Part shown: positions 50,979 through 63,851 of the stretch, piece after piece | Layout of the letters: every line of letters begins with the position of its first letter | How positions within the stretch are numbered: position 1 is the first letter of the stretch | Assembly: GCF_963576545.1 (NCBI RefSeq) | Contig: NW_026870540.1 | Location: 369,413 to 433,412 of the forward strand | Reading direction: 5' to 3' | From: Limanda limanda | Lineage: Eukaryota; Chordata; Actinopteri; Pleuronectiformes; Pleuronectidae | DNA: 64,000 nt | Program-made: the position numbers and the translations under genes | The notes under the pieces: model-generated | The model's input: the letters and a program-made list of their open reading frames with translations, nothing else | Database searches by the model: none | What the model was told of the DNA's origin: nothing

Positions 50979-53900
50979 TTCCGAAAGTCGGAGAAGCTCA
51001 AGGATGGTACCGATCGATGCGCGCTACCCCATTTAGTGGGGGTAGAGCCTACTTGCAAGTCTCTCCGACCTTCACAAAAAAAGTTATTCAAGAATATCTC
51101 TTTCTCCTATGTGCTTTCATCCCTAACCCTAACCCTAACCCTTCCGAAAGTCGGAGAAGCTCAAGGATGGTACCGATCGATGCGCGCTACCCCATTTAGT
51201 GGGGGTAGAGCCTACTTGCAAGTCTCTCCGACCTTCACAAAAAAAGTTATTCAAGAATATCTCTTTCTCCTATGTGCTTTCATCCCTAACCCTAACCCTA
51301 ACCCTTCCGAAAGTCGGAGAAGCTCAAGGATGTTACCGATCGATGCGCGCTACCCCATTTAGTGGGGGTAGAGCCTACTTGCAAGTCTCTCCGACCTTCA
51401 CAAAAAAAGTTATTCAAGAATATCTCTTTCTCCTATGTGCTTTCATCCCTAACCCTAACCCTAACCCTTCCGAAAGTCGGAGAAGCTCAAGGATGGTACC
51501 GATCGATGCGCGCAACCCCATTTAGTGGGGGTAGAACCTACTTGCAAGTCTCTCCGACCTTCACAAAAAAAGTTATTCAAGAATATCTCCTCAGATTTGG
51601 GGGAATTTCGTCGGTCGACCTCTTCCGAAGGTCGTACAAGCTCGGGGATGGTACCAATCGATCCGCAGGACCCAAATTAGTCCAGATGCAACCACTTTCC
51701 AAGTCTCTCCGACCTTCACAAAAAAAGTTATTCAAGAATATCTCTTTCTCCTATGTGCTTTCATCCCTAACCCTAACCCTAACCCTTCCGAAAGTCGGAG
51801 AAGCTCAAGGATGGTACCGATCGATGCGCGCTACCCCATTTAGTGGGGGTAGAGCCTACTTGCAAGTCTCTCCGACCTTCACAAAAAAAGTTATTCAAGA
51901 ATATCTCTTTCTCCTATGTGCTTTCATCCCTAACCCTAACCCTTCCGAAAGTCGGAGAAGCTCAAGGATGGTACCGATCGATGCGCGCTACCCCATTTAG
52001 TGGGGGTAGAGCCTACTTGCAAGTCTCTCCGACCTTCACAAAAAAAGTTATTCAAGAATATCTCTTTCTCCTATGTGCTTTCATCCCTAACCCTAACCCT
52101 AACCCTTCCGAAAGTCGGAGAAGCTCAAGGATGGTACTGATCGATGCGCGCAACCCCATTTAGTGGGGGTAGAGCCTACTTGCAAGTCTCTCCGACCTTC
52201 ACAAAAAAAGTTATTCAAGAATATCTCCTCAGATTTGGGGGAATTTCGTCGGTCGACCTCTTCCGAAGGTCGTACAAGCTCGGGGATGGTACCAATCGAT
52301 CCGCAGGACCCAAATTAGTCCAGATGCAACCACTTTCCAAGTCTCTCCGACCTTCACAAAAAAAGTTATTCAAGAATATCTCTTTCTCCTATGTGCTTTC
52401 ATCCCTAACCCTAACCCTAACCCTTCCGAAAGTCGGAGAAGCTCAAGGATGGTACCGATCGATGCGCGCTACCCCATTTAGTGGGGGTAGAGCCTACTTG
52501 CAAGTCTCTCCGACCTTCACAAAAAAAGTTATTCAAGAATATCTCTTTCTCCTATGTGCTTTCATCCCTAACCCTAACCCTAACCCTTCCGAAAGTCGGA
52601 GAAGCTCAAGGATGGTACTGATCGATGCGCGCAACCCCATTTAGTGGGGGTAGAGCCTACTTGCAAGTCTCTCCGACCTTCACAAAAAAAGTTATTCAAG
52701 AATATCTCCTCAGATTTGGGGGAATTTCGTCGGTCGACCTCTTCCGAAGGTCGTACAAGCTCGGGAATGGTACCAATCGATCCGCAGGACCCAAATTAGT
52801 CCAGATGCAACCACTTTCCAAGTCTCTCCGACCTTCACAAAAAAAGTTATTCAAGAATATCTCTTTCTCCTATGTGCTTTCATCCCTAACCCTAACCCTA
52901 ACCCTTCCGAAAGTCGGAGAAGCTCAAGGATGGTACTGATCGATGCGCGCAACCCCATTTAGTGGGGGTAGAGCCTACTTGCAAGTCTCTCCGACCTTCA
53001 CAAAAAAAGTTATTCAAGAATATCTCCTCAGATTTGGGGGAATTTCGTCGGTCGACCTCTTCCGAAGGTTGTACAAGCTCGGGGATGGTACCAATCGATC
53101 CGCAGGACCCAAATTAGTCCAGATGCAACCACTTTCCAAGTCTCTCCAACCTTCACAAAAAAAGTTATTCAAGAATATCTCTTTCTCCTATGTGCTTTCA
53201 TCCCTAACCCTAACCCTAACCCTTCCGAAAGTCGGAGAAGCTCAAGGATGGTACCGATCGATGCGCGCTACCCCATTTAGTGGGGGTAGAGCCTACTTGC
53301 AAGTCTCTCCGACCTTCACAAAAAAAGTTATTCAAGAATATCTCTTTCTCCTATGTGCTTTCATCCCTAACCCTAACCCTAACCCTTCCGAAAGTCGGAG
53401 AAGCTCAAGGATGGTACTGATCGATGCGCGCAACCCCATTTAGTGGGGGTAGAGCCTACTTGCAAGTCTCTCCGACCTTCACAAAAAAAGTTATTCAAGA
53501 ATATCTCCTCAGATTTGGGGGAATTTCGTCGGTCGACCTCTTCCGAAGGTCGTACAAGCTCGGGGATGGTACCAATCGATCCGCAGGACCCAAATTAGTC
53601 CAGATGCAACCACTTTCCAAGTCTCTCCGACCTTCACAAAAAAAGTTATTCAAGAATATCTCTTTCTCCTATGTGCTTTCATCCCTAACCCTAACCCTAA
53701 CCCTTCCGAAAGTCGGAGAAGCTCAAGGATGGTACTGATCGATGCGCGCAACCCCATTTAGTGGGGGTAGAGCCTACTTGCAAGTCTCTCCGACCTTCAC
53801 AAAAAAAGTTATTCAAGAATATCTCCTCAGATTTGGGGGAATTTCGTCGGTCGACCTCTTCTGAAGGTCGTACAAGCTCGGGGATGGTACCAATCGATCC

Positions 53901-54021
53901 GCAGGACCCAAATTAGTCCAGATGCAACCACTTTCCAAGTCTCTCCGACCTTCACAAAAAAAGTTATTCAAGAATATCTCTTTCTCCTATGTGCTTTCAT
54001 CCCTAACCCTAACCCTAACCC
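50979..54021 (+). repeat. 3043-bp higher-order repeat, copy 3
   Basis: It has the same unit pattern and length as copy 1, 5925 bp downstream: 50979, 51142, 51305, 51468 (D), 51786 (S 157), 51943, 52106 (D), 52424, 52587 (D, GGGAATGG), 52905 (D), 53223, 53386 and 53704 (D). Private CpG-type changes occur in the D at 52905 (GGTTGTAC, CTCCAACC) and at 53704 (CTTCTGAAGG). Confidence 0.92.
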
Positions 54022-56265
54022 TTACGAAAGTCGGAGAAGCTCAAGGATGGTACCGATCGATGCGCGCTACCCCATTTAGTGGGGGTAGAGCCTACTTGCA
54101 AGTCTCTCCGACCTTCACAAAAAAAGTTATTCAAGAATATCTCCTCAGATTTGGGGGAATTTCGTCGGTCGACCTCTTCCGAAGGTCGTACAAGCTCGGG
54201 GATGGTACCAATCGATCCGCAGGACCCAAATTAGTCCAGATGCAACCACTTTCCAAGTCTCTCCGACCTTCACAAAAAAAGTTATTCAAGAATATCTCTT
54301 TCTCCTATGTGCTTTCATCCCTAACCCTAACCCTAACCCTTCCGAAAGTCGGAGAAGCTCAAGGATGGTACCGATCGATGTGCGCTACCCCATTTAGTGG
54401 GGGTAGAGCCTACTTGCAAGTCTCTCCGACCTTCACAAAAAAAGTTATTCAAGAATATCTCTTTCTCCTATGTGCTTTCATCCCTAACCCTAACCCTAAC
54501 CCTTCCGAAAGTCGGAGAAGCTCAAGGATGGTACCGATCGATGCGCGTTACCCCATTTAGTGGGGGTAGAGCCTACTTGCAAGTCTCTCCGACCTTCACA
54601 AAAAAAGTTATTCAAGAATATCTCTTTCTCCTATGTGCTTTCATCCCTAACCCTAACCCTAACCCTTCCGAAAGTCGGAGAAGCTCAAGGATGGTACCGA
54701 TCGATGCGCGCTACCCCATTTAGTGGGGGTAGAGCCTACTTGCAAGTCTCTCCGACCTTCACAAAAAAAGTTATTCAAGAATATCTCTTTCTCCTATGTG
54801 CTTTCATCCCTAACCCTAACCCTTCCGAAAGTCGGAGAAGCTCAAGGATGGTACCGATCGATGCGCGCTACCCCATTTAGTGGGGGTAGAGCCTACTTGC
54901 AAGTCTCTCCGACCTTCACAAAAAAAGTTATTCAAGAATATCTCTTTCTCCTATGTGCTTTCATCCCTAACCCTAACCCTAACCCTTCCGAAAGTCGGAG
55001 AAGCTCAAGGATGGTACTGATCGATGCGCGCAACCCCATTTAGTGGGGGTAGAGCCTACTTGCAAGTCTCTCCGACCTTCACAAAAAAAGTTATTCAAGA
55101 ATATCTCCTCAGATTTGGGGGAATTTCGTCGGTCGACCTCTTCCGAAGGTCGTACAAGCTCGGGGATGGTACCAATCGATCCGCAGGACCCAAATTAGTC
55201 CAGATGCAACCACTTTCCAAGTCTCTCCGACCTTCACAAAAAAAGTTATTCAAGAATATCTCTTTCTCCTATGTGCTTTCATCCCTAACCCTAACCCTAA
55301 CCCTTCCGAAAGTCGGAGAAGCTCAAGGATGGTACCGATCGATGCGCGCTACCCCATTTAGTGGGGGTAGAGCCTACTTGCAAGTCTCTCCGACCTTCAC
55401 AAAAAAAGTTATTCAAGAATATCTCTTTCTCCTATGTGCTTTCATCCCTAACCCTAACCCTAACCCTTCCGAAAGTCGGAGAAGCTCAAGGATGGTACTG
55501 ATCGATGCGCGCAACCCCATTTAGTGGGGGTAGAGCCTACTTGCAAGTCTCTCCGACCTTCACAAAAAAAGTTATTCAAGAATATCTCCTCAGATTTGGG
55601 GGAATTTCGTCGGTCGACCTCTTCCGAAGGTCGTACAAGCTCGGGGATGGTACCAATCGATCCGCAGGACCCAAATTAGTCCAGATGCAACCACTTTCCA
55701 AGTCTCTCCGACCTTCACAAAAAAAGTTATTCAAGAATATCTCTTTCTCCTATGTGCTTTCATCCCTAACCCTAACCCTAACCCTTCCGAAAGTCGGAGA
55801 AGCTCAAGGATGGTACCGATCGATGCGCGCTACCCCATTTAGTGGGGGTAGAGCCTACTTGCAAGTCTCTCCGACCTTCACAAAAAAAGTTATTCAAGAA
55901 TATCTCTTTCTCCTATGTGCTTTCATCCCTAACCCTAACCCTAACCCTTCCGAAAGTCGGAGAAGCTCAAGGATGGTACCGATCGATGCGCGCAACCCCA
56001 TTTAGTGGGGGTAGAGCCTACTTGCAAGTCTCTCCGACCTTCACAAAAAAAGTTATTCAAGAATATCTCCTCAGATTTGGGGGAATTTCGTCGGTCGACC
56101 TCTTTCGAAGGTCGTACAAGCTCGGGGATGGTACCAATCGATCCGCAGGACCCAAATTAGTCCAGATGCAACCACTTTCCAAGTCTCTCCGACCTTCACA
56201 AAAAAAGTTATTCAAGAATATCTCTTTCTCCTATGTGCTTTCATCCCTAACCCTAACCCTAACCC
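54022..56265 (+). repeat. D-SSSS-D-S-D-S-D segment
   Basis: Units start at 54022 (D, TTACGAAAG), 54340 (GATGTGCGC), 54503 (CGCGTTACC), 54666 (S 157), 54823 (S), 54986 (D), 55304 (S), 55467 (D), 55785 (S) and 55948 (D, CTCTTTCG). The first D carries a marker otherwise confined to 8-27 kb. Confidence 0.88.
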
Positions 56266-59200
56266 TTCCGAAAGTCGGAGAAGCTCAAGGATGGTACCGA
56301 TCGATGCGCGCTACCCCATTTAGTGGGGGTAGAGCCTACTTGCAAGTCTCTCCGACCTTCACAAAAAAAGTTATTCAAGAATATCTCTTTCTCCTATGTG
56401 CTTTCATCCCTAACCCTAACCCTAACCCTTCCGAAAGTCGGAGAAGCTCAAGGATGGTACCGATCGATGCGCGCTACCCCATTTAGTGGGGGTAGAGCCT
56501 ACTTGCAAGTCTCTCCGACCTTCACAAAAAAAGTTATTCAAGAATATCTCTTTCTCCTATGTGCTTTCATCCCTAACCCTAACCCTAACCCTTCCGAAAG
56601 TCGGAGAAGCTCAAGGATGGTACCGATCGATGCGCGCTACCCCATTTAGTGGGGGTAGAGCCTACTTGCAAGTCTCTCCGACCTTCACAAAAAAAGTTAT
56701 TCAAGAATATCTCTTTCTCCTATGTGCTTTCATCCCTAACCCTAACCCTAACCCTTCCGAAAGTCGGAGAAGCTCAAAGATGGTACCGATCGATGCGCGC
56801 TACCCCATTTAGTGGGGGTAGAGCCTACTTGCAAGTCTCTCCGACCTTCACAAAAAAAGTTATTCAAGAATATCTCTTTCTCCTATGTGCTTTCATCCCT
56901 AACCCTAACCCTAACCCTTCCGAAAGTCGGAGAAGCTCAAGGATGGTACCGATCGATGCGCGCTACCCCATTTAGTGGGGGTAGAGCCTACTTGCAAGTC
57001 TCTCCGACCTTCACAAAAAAAGTTATTCAAGAATATCTCTTTCTCCTATGTGCTTTCATCCCTAACCCTAACCCTAACCCTTCCGAAAGTCGGAGAAGCT
57101 CAAGGATGGTACCGATCGATGCGCGCTACCCCATTTAGTGGGGGTAGAGCCTACTTGCAAGTCTCTCCGACCTTCACAAAAAAAGTTATTCAAGAATATC
57201 TCTTTCTCCTATGTGCTTTCATCCCTAACCCTAACCCTAACCCTTCCGAAATTCGGAGAAGCTCAAGGATGGTACCGATCGATGCGCGCTACCCCATTTA
57301 GTGGGGGTAGAGCCTACTTGCAAGTCTCTCCGACCTTCACAAAAAAAGTTATTCAAGAATATCTCTTTCTCCTATGTGCTTTCATCCCTAACCCTAACCC
57401 TAACCCTTCCGAAAGTCGGAGAAGCTCAAGGATGGTACCGATCGATGCGCGCTACCCCATTTAGTGGGGGTAGAGCCTACTTGCAAGTCTCTCCGACCTT
57501 CACAAAAAAAGTTATTCAAGAATATCTCTTTCTCCTATGTGCTTTCATCCCTAACCCTAACCCTAACCCTTCCGAAAGTCGGAGAAGCTCAAGGATGGTA
57601 CCGATCGATGCGCGCTACCCCATTTAGTGGGGGTAGAGCCTACTTGCAAGTCTCTCCGACCTTCACAAAAAAAGTTATTCAAGAATATCTCTTTCTCCTA
57701 TGTGCTTTCATCCCTAACCCTAACCCTAACCCTTCCGAAAGTCGGAGAAGCTCAAGAATGGTACCGATCGATGCGCGCAACCCCATTTAGTGGGGGTAGA
57801 GCCTACTTGCAAGTCTCTCCGACCTTCACAAAAAAAGTTATTCAAGAATATCTCCTCAGATTTGGGGGAATTTCGTCGGTCGACCTCTTCCGAAGGTCGT
57901 ACAAGCTCGGGGATGGTACCAATCGATCTGCAGGACCCAAATTAGTCCAGATGCAACCACTTTCCAAGTCTCTCCGACCTTCACAAAAAAAGTTATTCAA
58001 GAATATCTCTTTCTCCTATGTGCTTTCATCCCTAACCCTAACCCTAACCCTTCCGAAAGTCGGAGAAGCTCAAGGATGGTACCGATCGATGCGCGCTACC
58101 CCATTTAGTGGGGGTAAAGCCTACTTGCAAGTCTCTCCGACCTTCACAAAAAAAGTTATTCAAGAATATCTCTTTCTCCTATGTGCTTTCATCCCTAACC
58201 CTAACCCTAACCCTTCCGAAAGTCGGAGAAGCTCAAGGATGGTACCGATCGATGCGCGCTACCCCATTTAGTGGGGGTAGAGCCTACTTGCAAGTCTCTC
58301 CGACCTTCACAAAAAAAGTTATTCAAGAATATCTCTTTCTCCTATGTGCTTTCATCCCTAACCCTAACCCTAACCCTTCCGAAAGTCGGAGAAGCTCAAG
58401 GATGGTACCGATCGATGCGCGCTACCCCATTTAGTGGGGGTAGAGCCTACTTGCAAGTCTCTCCGACCTTCACAAAAAAAGTTATTCAAGAATATCTCTT
58501 TCTCCTATGTGCTTTCATCCCTAACCCTAACCCTAACCCTTCCGAAAGTCGGAGAAGCTCAAAGATGGTACCGATCGATGCGCGCTACCCCATTTAGTGG
58601 GGGTAGAGCCTACTTGCAAGTCTCTCCGACCTTCACAAAAAAAGTTATTCAAGAATATCTCTTTCTCCTATGTGCTTTCATCCCTAACCCTAACCCTAAC
58701 CCTTCCGAAAGTCGGAGAAGCTCAAGGATGGTACCGATCGATGCGCGCTACCCCATTTAGTGGGGGTAGAGCCTACTTGCAAGTCTCTCCGACCTTCACA
58801 AAAAAAGTTATTCAAGAATATCTCTTTCTCCTATGTGCTTTCATCCCTAACCCTAACCCTAACCCTTCCGAAAGTCGGAGAAGCTCAAGGATGGTACCGA
58901 TCGATGCGCGCTACCCCATTTAGTGGGGGTAGAGCCTACTTGCAAGTCTCTCCGACCTTCACAAAAAAAGTTATTCAAGAATATCTCTTTCTCCTATGTG
59001 CTTTCATCCCTAACCCTAACCCTAACCCTTCCGAAATTCGGAGAAGCTCAAGGATGGTACCGATCGATGCGCGCTACCCCATTTAGTGGGGGTAGAGCCT
59101 ACTTGCAAGTCTCTCCGACCTTCACAAAAAAAGTTATTCAAGAATATCTCTTTCTCCTATGTGCTTTCATCCCTAACCCTAACCCTAACCCTTCCGAAAG

Positions 59201-59835
59201 TCGGAGAAGCTCAAGGATGGTACCGATCGATGCGCGCTACCCCATTTAGTGGGGGTAGAGCCTACTTGCAAGTCTCTCCGACCTTCACAAAAAAAGTTAT
59301 TCAAGAATATCTCTTTCTCCTATGTGCTTTCATCCCTAACCCTAACCCTAACCCTTCCGAAAGTCGGAGAAGCTCAAGGATGGTACCGATCGATGCGCGC
59401 TACCCCATTTAGTGGGGGTAGAGCCTACTTGCAAGTCTCTCCGACCTTCACAAAAAAAGTTATTCAAGAATATCTCTTTCTCCTATGTGCTTTCATCCCT
59501 AACCCTAACCCTAACCCTTCCGAAAGTCGGAGAAGCTCAAGAATGGTACCGATCGATGCGCGCAACCCCATTTAGTGGGGGTAGAGCCTACTTGCAAGTC
59601 TCTCCGACCTTCACAAAAAAAGTTATTCAAGAATATCTCCTCAGATTTGGGGGAATTTCGTCGGTCGACCTCTTCCGAAGGTCGTACAAGCTCGGGGATG
59701 GTACCAATCGATCTGCAGGACCCAAATTAGTCCAGATGCAACCACTTTCCAAGTCTCTCCGACCTTCACAAAAAAAGTTATTCAAGAATATCTCTTTCTC
59801 CTATGTGCTTTCATCCCTAACCCTAACCCTAACCC
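56266..59835 (+). repeat. 1785-bp higher-order repeat, two tandem copies
   Basis: The copies are 56266-58050 and 58051-59835, each nine S units followed by one D. Shared markers 1785 bp apart are CAAAGATGG (56755/58540), CCGAAATTCGG (57244/59029), and CAAGAATGG with GATCTGCAGG in the D (57733/59518). GTAAAG is in the first S of copy 2 (58051) and in the S after it (59836), but not at 56266. Confidence 0.92.
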
Positions 59836-60642
59836 TTCCGAAAGTCGGAGAAGCTCAAGGATGGTACCGATCGATGCGCGCTACCCCATTTAGTGGGGGT
59901 AAAGCCTACTTGCAAGTCTCTCCGACCTTCACAAAAAAAGTTATTCAAGAATATCTCTTTCTCCTATGTGCTTTCATCCCTAACCCTAACCCTAACCCTT
60001 CCGAAAGTCGGAGAAGCTCAAGGATGGTACCGATCGATGCGCGCTACCCCATTTAGTGGGGGTAGAGCCTACTTGCAAGTCTCTCCGACCTTCACAAAAA
60101 AAGTTATTCAAGAATATCTCCTCAGATTTGGGGGAATTTCGTCGGTCGACCTCTTCCGAAGGTCTTACAAGCTCGGGGATGGTACCAATCGATCCGCAGG
60201 ACCCAAATTAGTCCAGATGCAACCACTTTCCAAGTCTCTCCGACCTTCACAAAAAAAGTTATTCAAGAATATCTCTTTCTCCTATGTGCTTTCATCCCTA
60301 ACCCTAACCCTAACCCTTCCGAAAGTCGGAGAAGCTCAAGGATGGTACCGATCGATGCGCGCTACCCCATTTAGTGGGGGTAGAGCCTACTTGCAAGTCT
60401 CTCCGACCTTCACAAAAAAAGTTATTCAAGAATATCTCTTTCTCCTATGTGCTTTCATCCCTAACCCTAACCCTAACCCTTCCGAAAGTCGGAGAAGCTC
60501 AAGGATGGTACCGATCGATGCGCGCTACCCCATTTAGTGGGGGTAGAGCCTACTTGCAAGTCTCTCCGACCTTCACAAAAAAAGTTATTCAAGAATATCT
60601 CTTTCTCCTATGTGCTTTCATCCCTAACCCTAACCCTAACCC

Positions 60643-60959
60643 TTCCGAAAGTCGGAGAAGCTCAAGGATGGTACCGATCGATGCGCGCAACCCCATTTAG
60701 TGGGGGTAGAGCCTACTTGCAAGTCTCTCCGACCTTCACAAAAAAAGTTATTCAAGAATATCTCCTCAGAGTTGGGGGAATTTCGTCGGTCGACCTCTTC
60801 CGAAGGTCGTACAAGCTCGGGGATGGTACCAATCGATCCGCAGGACCCAAATTAGTCCAGATGCAACCACTTTCCAAGTCTCTCCGACCTTCAAAAAAAA
60901 GTTATTCAAGAATATCTCTTTCTCCTATGTGCTTTCATCCCTAACCCTAACCCTAACCC
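60643..60959 (+). repeat. D 317 unit, copy 2
   Basis: It carries both D 317 changes and lies 16,868 bp from the copy at 43775, inside a longer duplicated block. Confidence 0.92.
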
Positions 60960-61582
60960 TTCCGAAAGTCGGAGAAGCTCAAGGATGGTACCGATCGATG
61001 CGCGCTACCCCATTTAGTGGGGGTAGAGCCTACTTGCAAGTCTCTCCGACCTTCACAAAAAAAGTTATTCAAGAATATCTCTTTCTCCTATGTGCTTTCA
61101 TCCCTAACCCTAACCCTAACCCTTCCGAAAGTCGGAGAAGCTCAAGGATGGTACTGATCGATGCGCGCAACCCCATTTAGTGGGGGTAGAGCCTACTTGC
61201 AAGTCTCTCCGACCTTCACAAAAAAAGTTATTCAAGAATATCTCCTCAGATTTGGGGGAATTTCGTCGGTCGACCTCTTCCGAAGGTCGTACAAGCTCGG
61301 GGATGGTACCAATCGATCCGCAGGACCCAAATTAGTCCAGATGCAACCACTTTCCAAGTCTCTCCGACCTTCACAAAAAAAGTTATTCAAGAATATCTCT
61401 TTCTCCTATGTGCTTTCATCCCTAACCCTAACCCTAACCCTTCCGAAAGTCGGAGAAGCTCAAGGATGGTACCGATCGATGCGCGCTACCCCATTTAGTG
61501 GGGGTAGAGCCTACTTGCAAGTCTCTCCGACCTTCACAAAAAAAGTTATTCAAGAATATCTCTTTCTCCTATGTGCTTTCAT

Positions 61583-61603
61583 CCCTAACCCTAACCATAA
61601 CCC
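61583..61603 (+). repeat. Degenerate telomeric tract (CCATAA)
   Basis: The third hexamer reads CCATAA, so the minus strand has only three GGG runs. The same change recurs at 63831-63851, 2248 bp away. Confidence 0.93.
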
Positions 61604-62247
61604 TTCCGAAAGTCGGAGAAGCTCAAGGATGGTACCGATCGATGCGCGCTACCCCATTTAGTGGGGGTAGAGCCTACTTGCAAGTCTCTCCGACCTTCAC
61701 AAAAAAAGTTATTCAAGAATATCTCCTCAGATTTGGGGGAATTTCGTCGGTCGACCTCTTCCGAAGGTCTTACAAGCTCGGGGATGGTACCAATCGATCC
61801 GCAGGACCCAAATTAGTCCAGATGCAACCACTTTCCAAGTCTCTCCGACCTTCACAAAAAAAGTTATTCAAGAATATCTCTTTCTCCTATGTGCTTTCAT
61901 CCCTAACCCTAACCCTAACCCTTCCGAAAGTCGGAGAAGCTCAAGGATGGTACCGATCGATGCGCGCTACCCCATTTAGTGGGGGTAGAGCCTACTTACA
62001 AGTCTCTCCGACCTTCACAAAAAAAGTTATTCAAGAATATCTCTTTCTCCTATGTGCTTTCATCCCTAACCCTAACCCTAACCCTTCCGAAAGTCGGAGA
62101 AGCTCAAAGATGGTACCGATCGATGCGCGCTACTCCATTTAGTGGGGGTAGAGCCTACTTGCAAGTCTCTCCGACCTTCACAAAAAAAGTTATTCAAGAA
62201 TATCTCTTTCTCCTATGTGCTTTCATCCCTAACCCTAACCCTAACCC

Positions 62248-62564
62248 TTCCGAAAGTCGGAGAAGCTCAAGGATGGTACCGATCGATGCGCGCAACCCCA
62301 TTTAGTGGGGGTAGAGCCTACTTGCAAGTCTCTCCGACCTTCACAAAAAAAGTTATTCAAGAATATCTCCTCAGAGTTGGGGGAATTTCGTCGGTCGACC
62401 TCTTCCGAAGGTCGTACAAGCTCGGGGATGGTACCAATCGATCCGCAGGACCCAAATTAGTCCAGATGCAACCACTTTCCAAGTCTCTCCGACCTTCAAA
62501 AAAAAGTTATTCAAGAATATCTCTTTCTCCTATGTGCTTTCATCCCTAACCCTAACCCTAACCC
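62248..62564 (+). repeat. D 317 unit, copy 3
   Basis: It carries both D 317 changes and lies 1605 bp after copy 2. It heads the 643-bp D-SS repeat. Confidence 0.92.
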
Positions 62565-62890
62565 TTCCGAAAGTCGGAGAAGCTCAAGGATGGTACCGAT
62601 CGATGCGCGCTACCCCATTTAGTGGGGGTAGAGCCTACTTGCAAGTCTCTCCGACCTTCACAAAAAAAGTTATTCAAGAATATCTCTTTCTCCTATGTGC
62701 TTTCATCCCTAACCCTAACCCTAACCCTTCCGAAAGTCGGAGAAGCTCAAGGATGGTACCGATCGATGCGCGCTACCCCATTTAGTGGGGGTAGAGCCTA
62801 CTTGCAAGTCTCTCCGACCTTCACAAAAAAAGTTATTCAAGAATATCTCTTTCTCCTATGTGCTTTCATCCCTAACCCTAACCCTAACCC

Positions 62891-63207
62891 TTCCGAAAGT
62901 CGGAGAAGCTCAAGGATGGTACCGATCGATGCGCGCAACCCCATTTAGTGGGGGTAGAGCCTACTTGCAAGTCTCTCCGACCTTCACAAAAAAAGTTATT
63001 CAAGAATATCTCCTCAGAGTTGGGGGAATTTCGTCGGTCGACCTCTTCCGAAGGTCGTACAAGCTCGGGGATGGTACCAATCGATCCGCAGGACCCAAAT
63101 TAGTCCAGATGCAACCACTTTCCAAGTCTCTCCGACCTTCAAAAAAAAGTTATTCAAGAATATCTCTTTCTCCTATGTGCTTTCATCCCTAACCCTAACC
63201 CTAACCC
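62891..63207 (+). repeat. D 317 unit, copy 4
   Basis: It carries both D 317 changes, lies 643 bp after copy 3 and is followed by the second copy of the degenerate telomeric tract. Confidence 0.92.
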
Positions 63208-63830
63208 TTCCGAAAGTCGGAGAAGCTCAAGGATGGTACCGATCGATGCGCGCTACCCCATTTAGTGGGGGTAGAGCCTACTTGCAAGTCTCTCCGACCT
63301 TCACAAAAAAAGTTATTCAAGAATATCTCTTTCTCCTATGTGCTTTCATCCCTAACCCTAACCCTAACCCTTCCGAAAGTCGGAGAAGCTCAAGGATGGT
63401 ACTGATCGATGCGCGCAACCCCATTTAGTGGGGGTAGAGCCTACTTGCAAGTCTCTCCGACCTTCACAAAAAAAGTTATTCAAGAATATCTCCTCAGATT
63501 TGGGGGAATTTCGTCGGTCGACCTCTTCCGAAGGTCGTACAAGCTCGGGGATGGTACCAATCGATCCGCAGGACCCAAATTAGTCCAGATGCAACCACTT
63601 TCCAAGTCTCTCCGACCTTCACAAAAAAAGTTATTCAAGAATATCTCTTTCTCCTATGTGCTTTCATCCCTAACCCTAACCCTAACCCTTCCGAAAGTCG
63701 GAGAAGCTCAAGGATGGTACCGATCGATGCGCGCTACCCCATTTAGTGGGGGTAGAGCCTACTTGCAAGTCTCTCCGACCTTCACAAAAAAAGTTATTCA
63801 AGAATATCTCTTTCTCCTATGTGCTTTCAT

Positions 63831-63851
63831 CCCTAACCCTAACCATAACCC
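63831..63851 (+). repeat. Degenerate telomeric tract (CCATAA), second copy
   Basis: It is identical to the tract at 61583-61603 and confirms that both belong to one duplicated block. Confidence 0.93.

Larger units (their letters stand above)
59836..62247 (+). repeat. S/D segment including the distant copy of 42.7-44.7 kb
   Basis: Units start at 59836 (S, GTAAAG), 59999 (D), 60317, 60480 (S), 60643 (D 317), 60960 (S), 61123 (D), 61441 (S, degenerate tract), 61604 (D), 61922 (CTTACAAG) and 62085 (CTACTCCA). Through 61603 it follows 42968-44735 at +16,868 with a few differences, such as GGTCTTAC in the D at 59999. Confidence 0.9.
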
